Origin: Oscillospiraceae bacterium
GTDB taxonomy: Bacteria; Bacillota; Clostridia; Oscillospirales; Acutalibacteraceae
Reading direction: 5' to 3'
DNA: 64,000 nucleotides
NCBI GenBank assembly: GCA_003538135.1
Contig: DPOR01000013.1
Span: 258,118-322,117, forward strand
Shown here: piece by piece, positions 35,128 through 43,041 of the stretch
Position numbering within the stretch: the first letter of the stretch is position 1
Layout of the letters: each line of letters starts with the position of its first letter
Program-made: the position numbers and the translations under genes
The notes under the pieces: model-generated
Databases searched by the model: none
What the model was told of the DNA's origin: nothing
Seen by the model: only the letters and a program-made list of their open reading frames with translations

Positions 35128-36377
35128 AAAAGGTAAAGGTAAACAAAAACGGCGTAAAAAAGATAATCGCGGCCGTTGCCGTGCTTTTGGCCGTTGCCGT
35201 GCTGTGCTATGAGATAAGCAATTTCAATTCTTCAAACGTGAAAACCCAGCCCGCTGCCGCCACGACATACCGCAACAGCATAACGGTGAAGATGTTTGCC
35301 GTGCGTGACGAGTCCCTGATAAACGGTTCGTCCTCACTCACTTATGTCCCGCTTTTGCAGGACGGCGAGCGCGTGGCGGGCGGTCAGGCTATTGCGGCAC
35401 AGTTCGTAAAGGCCGATTCGGCTTCTGCATATGTTGACCTCGAGAGTCGTAAAAGCGAGCTTGCGAGGTACGAGAGCCTTAACAGCCAGCAGAATTTGAA
35501 CGAGCTTGACATATCGAAGATAAATCTCCAGGCCGATTCGTATTTCTATGAGATGCTCGACGGTGTGCGTTCGGGCAAAACCTCCGGGCTTGAGAGCAGT
35601 GCGGAAAAATTCAGCGACAAGATGACCGCAAAGCAGATACTGATAAACGGAAATATCGATTTTTCAAAGAAGATAGCGTCGTTAAAGTCCGAAATAGCCT
35701 CTCTTACCGCAAAGGTCGGAAGTGTCGACTACCTCAAGGCAGACGATACGGGATATTATGTCTCGTCCGCCGACGGATATGAAAATACGCTCAGTTTTTC
35801 AAATATTAAAAATCTCAGCAGCGACAAGATAAAGGCGGCGCTGTCCGCCTCTCCCGCCGCAGTGCCCGCCAACACAAAGGGCAAGCTGATACACGGATAT
35901 ACCTGGTACTTTGTCGGGATAGTCAATAAGTCCGACGCCACAAGATTAAACGACGGAGACAGCATAACGCTCAGATGCGACAATATGTCGCGCGACAGCA
36001 TAAATGCCTCTGTGTATTACAGAGGCCCGATAAACACCGACGAGACGGTTCTTATACTTTCTTCGAAAATAATGGATTCCGACATAGCGAGACTCCGAAC
36101 GGAGGATGTCGAAATAGTGATAAACGAGACCGACGGAATAAGAGTAAACAAATCTGCTGTCAGAGTTATTGACGGAGTTCAGGGTGTATACGTGCTCACC
36201 GGCAATATCGTCCGATTCAAAAAGCTTGACATTATATATACGGGCGAGGACTATGTGATTTCCAAGATGATAAAAGAGGACGTATACGATGAAAATAAAG
36301 TGCCGTATCTGAAAATCTACGATGCGGTCATACTTGAGGGAAAGGATCTTAAAGATGGAAAACTTATCGGTTACTGA
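35124..36377 (+). CDS. HlyD-like membrane-anchored protein in the division cluster
   Basis: A 417-residue protein with a basic N terminus, one membrane helix (about residues 12-31) and a long outer part. The outer part begins with a biotinyl/lipoyl-like beta segment (about 75-110, LTYVPLLQDGERVAGGQAIA), then a coiled-coil stretch, then beta-rich regions, the layout of HlyD-type adaptor proteins. No ABC transporter is next to it. Proteins like this occur just before yggS-sepF in related Clostridia, which suggests a role in envelope or division, not export. It overlaps miaA by four bases and yggS by 23. Confidence 0.75.
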   Translation: MKKVKVNKNGVKKIIAAVAVLLAVAVLCYEISNFNSSNVKTQPAAATTYRNSITVKMFAVRDESLINGSSSLTYVPLLQDGERVAGGQAIAAQFVKADSASAYVDLESRKSELARYESLNSQQNLNELDISKINLQADSYFYEMLDGVRSGKTSGLESSAEKFSDKMTAKQILINGNIDFSKKIASLKSEIASLTAKVGSVDYLKADDTGYYVSSADGYENTLSFSNIKNLSSDKIKAALSASPAAVPANTKGKLIHGYTWYFVGIVNKSDATRLNDGDSITLRCDNMSRDSINASVYYRGPINTDETVLILSSKIMDSDIARLRTEDVEIVINETDGIRVNKSAVRVIDGVQGVYVLTGNIVRFKKLDIIYTGEDYVISKMIKEDVYDENKVPYLKIYDAVILEGKDLKDGKLIGY

Positions 36378-37080
36378 TGCGCGTTTGAGACTCCTTGAGG
36401 ATAATCTGAAAAGAGTTCGCGACGAGATAGCGGAGACCGCCGTCAAAAACGGCAGAGACCCGCAGGAAGTGAAGCTTATGGCGGTGACAAAGACAGTTTC
36501 CGTAGAGCTTATAAATCACGCGATAGCCTGCGGAGTCGACCTTATAGGAGAGAACAAGGTTCAGGAGGTGCTGTTAAAGCGCCCCGAGCTCAATCTTGAG
36601 CACTGCAAGCTTCATCTCATCGGTCATCTGCAGAGCAATAAGATAAAGAAAATAGTTGGACAGGTTGATATGATACAGAGCGTCGATTCATTTGAGACCG
36701 CCCGTCAGATAAGCCGCCGTTCGGAGGAGCAGGGGATAAAAACCGATATACTTCTCGAAGTCAATATAGGCGAGGACGAGAAAAAATTCGGCTATTCCGC
36801 CGATGAGGTCGCCGACCGGCTCGCCGAAATAGCCGAGCTTGAGCATATCAGGGTGCGCGGAATGATGACAGTTGCTCCGAATTTCAAAGATTCTGCAAAA
36901 AATCAGTGTGTTTTTGATAATATGCACAAACTGTTTATTGACATTGGTGCCAAAAAAATGGATAATATATATATGGACATATTGTCTATGGGTATGTCCG
37001 GCGATTTTAAAGAAGCAATAGCGGCGGGTTCGACGCTTGTGCGTGTGGGCTCGGCGATATTCGGAGACAGGCAATATTAA
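36355..37080 (+). CDS. yggS: PLP homeostasis protein YggS/YlmE
   Basis: A single-domain alanine-racemase-like PLP-binding protein that buffers pyridoxal phosphate. The PLP lysine lies in LMAVTKTVS, and HLIGHLQSNKIKK and the C-terminal SMGMSGDFKEAIAAGSTLVRVGSAIFG segments are family signatures. ATG 36355 (AAAGGA eight bases upstream) gives 241 residues. Its place before sepF matches the ylmE-ylmF order. Confidence 0.94.
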   Translation: MENLSVTDARLRLLEDNLKRVRDEIAETAVKNGRDPQEVKLMAVTKTVSVELINHAIACGVDLIGENKVQEVLLKRPELNLEHCKLHLIGHLQSNKIKKIVGQVDMIQSVDSFETARQISRRSEEQGIKTDILLEVNIGEDEKKFGYSADEVADRLAEIAELEHIRVRGMMTVAPNFKDSAKNQCVFDNMHKLFIDIGAKKMDNIYMDILSMGMSGDFKEAIAAGSTLVRVGSAIFGDRQY

Positions 37081-37110
37081 GTTATTTTATAAATACGGGA
37101 GGAAAATATT

Positions 37111-37602
37111 ATGAGTATCTTTGATAAGGTGAAAAATTTTATCGACAATTCCGATGAGGACACTATCGATGAAAATATCGAAAACGTCTATGACGATTCT
37201 GCCGATGACACATACGCATCCGACAGCACCGATTCCGCGAAGTCTTTCGGGGATTTCGGCGCAGCCTCAAGACCGTCTGCTGCGTCTTCGATGCCCAATA
37301 TAGTCGATCTGCGCTCTTCCAGCCGCACTCCGGTCGTACTTAAGAAGCTTGACAGATATCTTGATGTTCAGAGCGTAGCCGATGTTCTCAACGAGAAGAG
37401 AATAGTTATCCTTAATCTTGAAACCTGCCCCGCAGACGATTCGAGACGTATTATCGACTTCCTTTCAGGTGTCGCATATGCAAATTCCGGCGATATCAAG
37501 AAGGTTGCCGGCAAGGCTTATATCATTACTCCCGACAGCGTACCGCTTTCAGGTGACGTGCTCGAGGATATCGAGAGCATGAGCGAAGGATATTTCGATT
37601 GA
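37111..37602 (+). CDS. sepF: Cell division protein SepF
   Basis: A membrane-binding protein that tethers and aligns FtsZ filaments. The N terminus MSIFDKVKNFID is the amphipathic membrane anchor; an acidic linker (about residues 14-70) leads to the SepF core with LDRYLDVQSVADVLNEKRIVILNLE and the DFLSGVAYANSG motif. 163 residues is typical. It sits between yggS and divIVA as in other Firmicutes. Confidence 0.94.
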   Translation: MSIFDKVKNFIDNSDEDTIDENIENVYDDSADDTYASDSTDSAKSFGDFGAASRPSAASSMPNIVDLRSSSRTPVVLKKLDRYLDVQSVADVLNEKRIVILNLETCPADDSRRIIDFLSGVAYANSGDIKKVAGKAYIITPDSVPLSGDVLEDIESMSEGYFD

Positions 37603-37632
37603 TGTTTATTTCCCAGTTAAGAGGTGTAGATA

Positions 37633-38871
37633 ATGCTTAAACCCGAACAGCTCAAATCTCATCGTTTTATTTCCGCCGGACGCGGGACTTATGAGGCAGA
37701 AGATGTTGATTCGTTCTTACGCGAGGTATCCGCATCTTATGAAAAGATGTTTAAGGAAAACGGGGAACTCGTTAAAAAAATGAGCCTTCTTGCAGAGAGA
37801 GTTTCTCAGTATAAGAAGGATGAGGATAATATCAGGCGTGCTTTGCTTACCGCAGAGCGTATGGCGGACAAAATTCAGCGCGAAGCTCAGCAGAGCGCGC
37901 AGGAGCAGCTCGATTCCGCCGAAAAGAGAGCGCAGGAACTTGTTTCCTCGGCGCAGAACAGAGCCGATGTCCTTGAAACAGCGGCTTCGGTAAAGGCGTC
38001 GCAGCTTACAGAAGAGTCAAACCGCAACGCAACCGAGCGCATAACCTCCGCAGAGCGCACCGCCTCCGCCATGATAAGCAATGCGGAAGCAAAGGCTAAC
38101 GAGATAATCGAGAGCGCAAAGAAAAATGCACAGCTTGAGCTTGACAGAATAAATGCCGCTATACGCGTAAATTCGGCGGCGCTCGAGAAGCTTGAAAACG
38201 AAGTTGCGGCATTTCGCAATTCCGTGCTCGACGCTTACCGTAAGCATATAGATATCATATCTTCGCTTCCCGAGCAGCAGGATGTGCCTGTTATCCCGAC
38301 TGTAAATACGGACGAGTATATTTCGGACAGCCCCATATCCGTCGAGGATGAGACAAACAACGTCGATATCGTTGAAGAAGTCGAAGAAGCAGAAGTGACA
38401 GAAGAGCCCGAAGAGACCGAAACCGCGGAAAACGACGGCGATTCGGTTGAAGACGCCGAACCTCAGGACGCTGTTGCAGCGTTTGAGGACGAGCCCGAAT
38501 TCAGCGAAGAAAATGCGGCTCCCGATGAAATTGTAGCCAACGATATACTCATGCAGTCGCAAGATTCGGAGAGCGATACATACGATCCCATGGCCGCGGC
38601 GGAGGAGACTGTCTCCGATTCCGACGAGACGGAGGACGGCGGCGATTCCGCAAACGGCTTTGTGATAAACTTCGGCGTTATAGAGCATCATATCACGCCC
38701 GACGAGTTTGAGGATGACGACGACGCGGAGGACGACACCGACGAAGTTCTTGCCAATGTCGATAATTTTTTAGACGGCGACGATGATGACGGTAATGACG
38801 ACGGTAATGACGACGATGATGATGACGATCATCCCCGCCATTCTCGCTTCAGAGGTTTCTTTAAAAAATAA
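37633..38871 (+). CDS. divIVA: DivIVA-domain protein with a long acidic tail
   Basis: DivIVA proteins sense negative membrane curvature at poles and septa. The N terminus (residues 1-60, MLKPEQLKSHRFISAGRGTY with EDVDSFLREV) is the lipid-binding domain and residues about 60-205 form the coiled coil, rich in Ala/Glu/Gln heptads. After that comes an unusually long tail of some 200 residues that is very acidic (Asp/Glu) and ends with an aspartate run and a short basic segment HPRHSRFRGFFKK. Most DivIVAs are about half this size. The tail may recruit partners; this is inference. Confidence 0.88.
   Translation: MLKPEQLKSHRFISAGRGTYEAEDVDSFLREVSASYEKMFKENGELVKKMSLLAERVSQYKKDEDNIRRALLTAERMADKIQREAQQSAQEQLDSAEKRAQELVSSAQNRADVLETAASVKASQLTEESNRNATERITSAERTASAMISNAEAKANEIIESAKKNAQLELDRINAAIRVNSAALEKLENEVAAFRNSVLDAYRKHIDIISSLPEQQDVPVIPTVNTDEYISDSPISVEDETNNVDIVEEVEEAEVTEEPEETETAENDGDSVEDAEPQDAVAAFEDEPEFSEENAAPDEIVANDILMQSQDSESDTYDPMAAAEETVSDSDETEDGGDSANGFVINFGVIEHHITPDEFEDDDDAEDDTDEVLANVDNFLDGDDDDGNDDGNDDDDDDDHPRHSRFRGFFKK
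38779..38829 (+). repeat. Short tandem repeat in the divIVA tail
   Basis: A 12-base unit like GACGGTAATGAC is repeated about four times with changes and encodes alternating Asp-rich DDGND units. The repeat is in frame, so copy number changes would alter tail length without breaking the gene. Confidence 0.6.
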
Positions 38872-38886
38872 GTTTTTGAGGTTTTT

Positions 38887-39405
38887 ATGATCCAAGCAAT
38901 AACCCTTCTGGTGATTGCCGCGCTTGTGGCTATCGACCAGATTATAAAAGTTGCTGTTGTCAACCGCTTTGCGGCGGGCGGCAGCATGGATATTCTTTTC
39001 GGCCTTATCCGCATCCGCTATGTCGAGAACACCGGTGCGGCGTTCAGCTCCATGCAGAATCAGACGGTTTTTCTGACGATTTTTACGGCGGTTGTTATAG
39101 TCATGTTTATTTTCCTGCTCATGACGAAGAAAATTAAGCCCGGTTTTATTTACTGGTGTGTGGCGGTTATTATAGCCGGCGGTGCGGGTAACTTTGTTGA
39201 CCGCATTGCAAGGGGATTTGTTGTCGACTATATCGAGCCCACCTTTGTCAATTTTGCGGTTTTCAATTTTGCCGATTGCTGTGTTACCGTCGGCGCCGCT
39301 CTGCTTATAGTGAAAACGGTATATGACTTGATAAAAGAAAACAAGAAATATCTGTCGGACGACGACAAGAAAGCCGAAGACGGCGGAGATGAGAAAAATG
39401 TCTGA
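38887..39405 (+). CDS. lspA: Lipoprotein signal peptidase
   Basis: A four-helix aspartyl peptidase that removes the signal peptide from prolipoproteins after lipid attachment. Helix 1 starts at residue 4; the conserved DQIIK, GNFVDRIARGFVVDYI and FNFADCCVTVG segments carry the two catalytic aspartates (in VDR and FAD). The C-terminal cytosolic tail is charged. 172 residues is normal. It precedes rluD with a slight overlap, the usual lspA-rluD order. Confidence 0.94.
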   Translation: MIQAITLLVIAALVAIDQIIKVAVVNRFAAGGSMDILFGLIRIRYVENTGAAFSSMQNQTVFLTIFTAVVIVMFIFLLMTKKIKPGFIYWCVAVIIAGGAGNFVDRIARGFVVDYIEPTFVNFAVFNFADCCVTVGAALLIVKTVYDLIKENKKYLSDDDKKAEDGGDEKNV

Positions 39406-40336
39406 GCCCTTGCCCGGAGGTTATTCGCTGAGCTTTTCGGTCGATTCCGAAACGGCGGATCAGCGTATTGACCGCACGGTAGCGGATGCTTTCCCGGAGC
39501 TCTCGCGTTCCCGTATTCAGCATATGGCGGAAAACGGCTGTATAACGGTCAACGGAAAGACTGTCGGCAAGAGCTTCAAGCCGAAGGTCGACGATGAGGT
39601 GGCTGTCTATATCGAACCCGCTCAGGACGATACGGCGCAGCCGGAAAATATTCCGCTCGATATACGGTATGAGGACGACTGTATGCTCGTTGTCAACAAG
39701 CCCAAGGGCATGGTGGTTCACCCCGCACCGGGAAACAGGAGCGGAACGCTTGTCAACGCGCTGCTGTATCACTGCGGCAGCAGCCTTTCGGGAATCAACG
39801 GAGTTTTGCGCCCCGGCATAGTTCACAGGATAGATAAGGATACAAGCGGATTGCTGCTGGTTGCGAAAAACGATATGGCGCACGCCTCGCTTGCGCATCA
39901 GATTAAAGAACACAGCCTGACCCGCGAATATGCGGCGGTGGTTTACGGCAAGCTGCGCGAGCCCGAGGGGATAATAGACGCTCCGATAGGCAGAAATCCC
40001 AATGACAGAAAGAAAATGACCGTTACGGATAAAAATTCCCGACCTGCGGTCACGCATTATTACACAGTAGAAGAATATGAAAAATTTACTTTTGTCCGCC
40101 TGCGGCTCGAAACAGGCCGAACTCACCAGATAAGAGTTCATATGGCGTATATCGGTCATCCGGTGGCGGGCGATGCGGTATACGGCCCGCAGAAGAATGT
40201 GATAACAGAGCTCGGCGGCCAGTGCCTGCACGCAAGGCTTTTGGGCTTTGACCATCCGGTAACGGGGGAGAGGATAGAACTTTCCTCCGAGTTGCCCGAA
40301 TATTTTGAAAAATTTTTAAGAAAAATCAGAAAGTGA
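39398..40336 (+). CDS. rluD: 23S rRNA pseudouridine synthase, RluD family
   Basis: Has an N-terminal S4 domain (SRSRIQHMAENGCITVNGK) and the RluA/RluD catalytic domain with HRIDKDTSGLLLVAKND (catalytic Asp) and GRTHQIRVHMAYIGHPVAGD. ATG 39398 is favoured because GGAG at 39385-39388 is correctly spaced; ATG 39389 is too close to it. Length is 312 residues. It overlaps the end of lspA by 8 bases. Confidence 0.93.
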   Translation: MSEPLPGGYSLSFSVDSETADQRIDRTVADAFPELSRSRIQHMAENGCITVNGKTVGKSFKPKVDDEVAVYIEPAQDDTAQPENIPLDIRYEDDCMLVVNKPKGMVVHPAPGNRSGTLVNALLYHCGSSLSGINGVLRPGIVHRIDKDTSGLLLVAKNDMAHASLAHQIKEHSLTREYAAVVYGKLREPEGIIDAPIGRNPNDRKKMTVTDKNSRPAVTHYYTVEEYEKFTFVRLRLETGRTHQIRVHMAYIGHPVAGDAVYGPQKNVITELGGQCLHARLLGFDHPVTGERIELSSELPEYFEKFLRKIRK

Positions 40337-40341
40337 TAAAT

Positions 40342-41166
40342 ATGAAGACAGACTTTTCCGATTGGCTGATAATTTCCGATGTTGACGGCACTCTGAACAC
40401 CAAGCTCAGAACATTGCCGGAGCGGAATCTGAAGGCTATTACGCATTTTGTCAAAGACCTCGGCGGTCATTTTACTCTTGCCTCGGGAAGAAATATATCT
40501 TCGCTCAGAAAGCATTATGAGCGCCTGCCGATAAAATCCACGCCTGCGGTTATCTTAAACGGTGCCGGAATTTACGATTATGAGCATGAGAGGATGCTTT
40601 CATTTCATGCTATAGACGAGCGCGGCATAGACATAGTAAAGCGCGTGAACGAAAACTTTCCGCATATACAGATAGAAATTTGCACGGACAAAGAGATATT
40701 TATTCTCAATCCCGGCGTTTTCAGCGGTGCGATGTCGCTTGCGGATCGCATACCGCATCAGAATTTCAAAAAGTTTGATGATGTCCCGAAGAAGAATTGG
40801 GGCAAGGTTATATTTATGGGACTTCCGCCCGTGGTCTCGCGTATGGTGAAGTATCTTAACTCCACAGACAGCGACGGTGTCACGTATATGTCGTCCTCGG
40901 TAGCGAGCTACGAGATGTTGCTCGAGGGGACCAACAAAGGCACATCGGCGCTTGAAATAGCCGATATGCTCGGTGTTCCGCATGAGCACACCGGAGCAAT
41001 AGGCGACTATTTTAACGACTTTGATATGATAAAGAGTGTCGGTGTTCCGGCGGTCTGCGGTCAAGCGCCGCAGGAGATGAAGGATGCAGCAACATTTGTT
41101 GCGTGTCACTGTAATAAGGGCGCCGTTGCCGATTTTCTCGAATATATTGAAAAAGATTGCCAATAA
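40342..41166 (+). CDS. HAD-superfamily Cof-type phosphatase
   Basis: A 274-residue HAD hydrolase of the Cof/IIB subfamily. Motif I is ISDVDGTLN, motif II lies near LASGRNISSL, and motif IV is GDYFNDFDMIKSVG; a cap domain fills about residues 85-190. Such enzymes dephosphorylate sugar phosphates or other small metabolites; no substrate can be set here. The start could also be GTG 40333, which overlaps the rluD stop. Confidence 0.88.
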   Translation: MKTDFSDWLIISDVDGTLNTKLRTLPERNLKAITHFVKDLGGHFTLASGRNISSLRKHYERLPIKSTPAVILNGAGIYDYEHERMLSFHAIDERGIDIVKRVNENFPHIQIEICTDKEIFILNPGVFSGAMSLADRIPHQNFKKFDDVPKKNWGKVIFMGLPPVVSRMVKYLNSTDSDGVTYMSSSVASYEMLLEGTNKGTSALEIADMLGVPHEHTGAIGDYFNDFDMIKSVGVPAVCGQAPQEMKDAATFVACHCNKGAVADFLEYIEKDCQ

Positions 41167-41192
41167 ATACATTATTACAGGAGGTGGCTGTT

Positions 41193-42038
41193 GTGGACAC
41201 AATTGTCAGCAAACAGTTGAAGATCAAAGCTTGTAAGGTGAGAATGGGTGCAATTGAAGGCGTTTATAATGCAAAGTCCGGTCATCCGGGCGGCTCGCTT
41301 TCAATCGCCGATATCCTGACTTACCTCTACTTCCATCGGCTCAACATCGATCCGAAGAATCCGCAGTGGGAAGACAGGGACAGGCTCGTCATGTCGAAAG
41401 GTCATGCCGCGCCCGCCTATTATTCCGTGCTTGCGCACAGAGGATATTTCCCCGTCGAGGAGCTCAAAACACTCAGAAAGAGCGATTCGAGACTTCAGGG
41501 TCACCCGAACATGAGAACCGTTCCCGGCGTCGATGCCAGCACCGGTTCGCTCGGTCAGGGAATCTCCGTAGCCGTCGGCATGGCTCTCGGTGCAAAGCTT
41601 TCGGGCAAGAGCTTCAGAGTTTATACCATTCTCGGCGACGGCGAGATTCAGGAGGGTCAGGTCTGGGAGGCGGCAATGTATGCCTGCGCTAAGGGTCTCG
41701 ACAATCTTGTTGCGGTTGTTGATAACAACAATCTTCAGATAGACGGAACGATCGCAGAGGTCAATTCGCCTTATCCGATAGCCGAGAAATTCAAGGCTTT
41801 CGGCTGGAATGTTCTTGAGATATATGCGGACAGCTTCGATGAGATGGACGCAGCTTTCAATGCGGCTATAGAGTTCAAGGGTAAGCCCACCGCAATAATC
41901 GCCAAGAGTGTCAAGGGCAAGGGCGTTTCCTTCATGGAAAATCAGTGCTCATGGCACGGTAAGGCTCCCAACGAGGAGCAGTACAAAGAGGCTATGGAGG
42001 AGCTCAACGCTACTCTCACAAGCCTCGAAGCCAACTAA
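41193..42038 (+). CDS. tktA: Transketolase, N-terminal subunit
   Basis: First half of a split transketolase of the pentose phosphate pathway. It holds the thiamine diphosphate domain: GHPGGSLSIADILTYLYF near the start and the diphosphate-Mg motif GDGEIQEGQVWEAAMYA with NNNLQIDG. GTG 41193 has GGAGGTG at the right distance; upstream in-frame codons belong to the previous gene. The C-terminal half is encoded 24 bases downstream. With rpiB elsewhere in the window it serves ribose supply. Confidence 0.93.
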   Translation: MDTIVSKQLKIKACKVRMGAIEGVYNAKSGHPGGSLSIADILTYLYFHRLNIDPKNPQWEDRDRLVMSKGHAAPAYYSVLAHRGYFPVEELKTLRKSDSRLQGHPNMRTVPGVDASTGSLGQGISVAVGMALGAKLSGKSFRVYTILGDGEIQEGQVWEAAMYACAKGLDNLVAVVDNNNLQIDGTIAEVNSPYPIAEKFKAFGWNVLEIYADSFDEMDAAFNAAIEFKGKPTAIIAKSVKGKGVSFMENQCSWHGKAPNEEQYKEAMEELNATLTSLEAN

Positions 42039-42062
42039 TTTCAGTGAAAGGAATGTCGTGCT

Positions 42063-43019
42063 ATGGCAGAAATTATAAAAGCGGCAACGCGTGACGGTTA
42101 CGGCAAGGCGCTCGTAGAGCTCGGAGCCATAAATGATAAGCTCGTCGTTCTTGATGCAGACCTTGCAGAGGCGACTAAGACAGCAATGTTCAAAAAGGCA
42201 TATCCGGACAGATTCTTTGATACCGGCATTGCCGAGTGCAACATGATAGGTGTTGCCGGCGGACTTTCGACCATCGGATACACTGTATTTGCCAGCTCGT
42301 TTGCAATGTTCGCCGCAGGCCGTGCTTTTGAGCAAATAAGAAACACTGTGGGCTATCCCCATCTTAACGTCAAAATCGGTGCAACCCATGCGGGTATATC
42401 CGTCGGTGAGGACGGCGCGAGCCATCAGTGCTGCGAGGATATAGCTCTCATGCGTACCATCCCCGGTATGGTTATAATCAATCCCGCCGATGATGTTGAG
42501 GCGAGAGCGGCTGTTTTTGCCGCTGCGGAGTATGACGGCCCCGTCTACCTTCGCTTCGGTCGTCTTGCAGTGCCGAGATTCAACGATCCCGACAACTACA
42601 AGTTTGAAATCGGCAAGTCGGTTCAGCTCGCAGACGGTAAGGATGTGACCATAATCGCCACGGGTCTTATGGTCAACGAGGCTCTTATGGCAAGAGATAT
42701 GCTTGAAAATGAAGGCATATCCGCAAGAGTTATCAATATGCACACCATAAAGCCGATTGACAGGCAGGCAATTATCGACGCCGCAAGAGACACCGGCGCA
42801 ATTGTTACCGCAGAGGAGCATTCCGTTATCGGCGGACTCGGCGGAGCCGTCAGCGAGGTTATTTGCGAAACAGTTCCCGTGCCGGTCGTAAAGCTCGGCG
42901 TAGAGGATGTTTTCGGACGCTCCGGTCCGGCAGTCGAGCTTCTCCACATCTACGGTCTTGATGCGGAAAACATAGTTAAAAAGACCAAGCAGGCGCTTGA
43001 ACTCAAGGCAGCCCGCTGA
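42063..43019 (+). CDS. tktB: Transketolase, C-terminal subunit
   Basis: Second half of the split transketolase, 318 residues, with the pyrimidine-binding domain (residues about 5-165, LDADLAEATKT, TGIAECNMIGVAGGL with the conserved Glu, and GPVYLRFGR) and the C-terminal transketolase domain. The pair with the preceding gene is the norm in Clostridia and Archaea. The ribosome site AAAGGAATG precedes ATG 42063. Confidence 0.93.
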   Translation: MAEIIKAATRDGYGKALVELGAINDKLVVLDADLAEATKTAMFKKAYPDRFFDTGIAECNMIGVAGGLSTIGYTVFASSFAMFAAGRAFEQIRNTVGYPHLNVKIGATHAGISVGEDGASHQCCEDIALMRTIPGMVIINPADDVEARAAVFAAAEYDGPVYLRFGRLAVPRFNDPDNYKFEIGKSVQLADGKDVTIIATGLMVNEALMARDMLENEGISARVINMHTIKPIDRQAIIDAARDTGAIVTAEEHSVIGGLGGAVSEVICETVPVPVVKLGVEDVFGRSGPAVELLHIYGLDAENIVKKTKQALELKAAR

Positions 43020-43041
43020 AAACAGACCGAAAGGTTTTCAA

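Noticed and set aside
39305..40255. Minus-strand frame of 316 codons
   Set aside because: Antisense to rluD, which has its catalytic motif in the plus frame.
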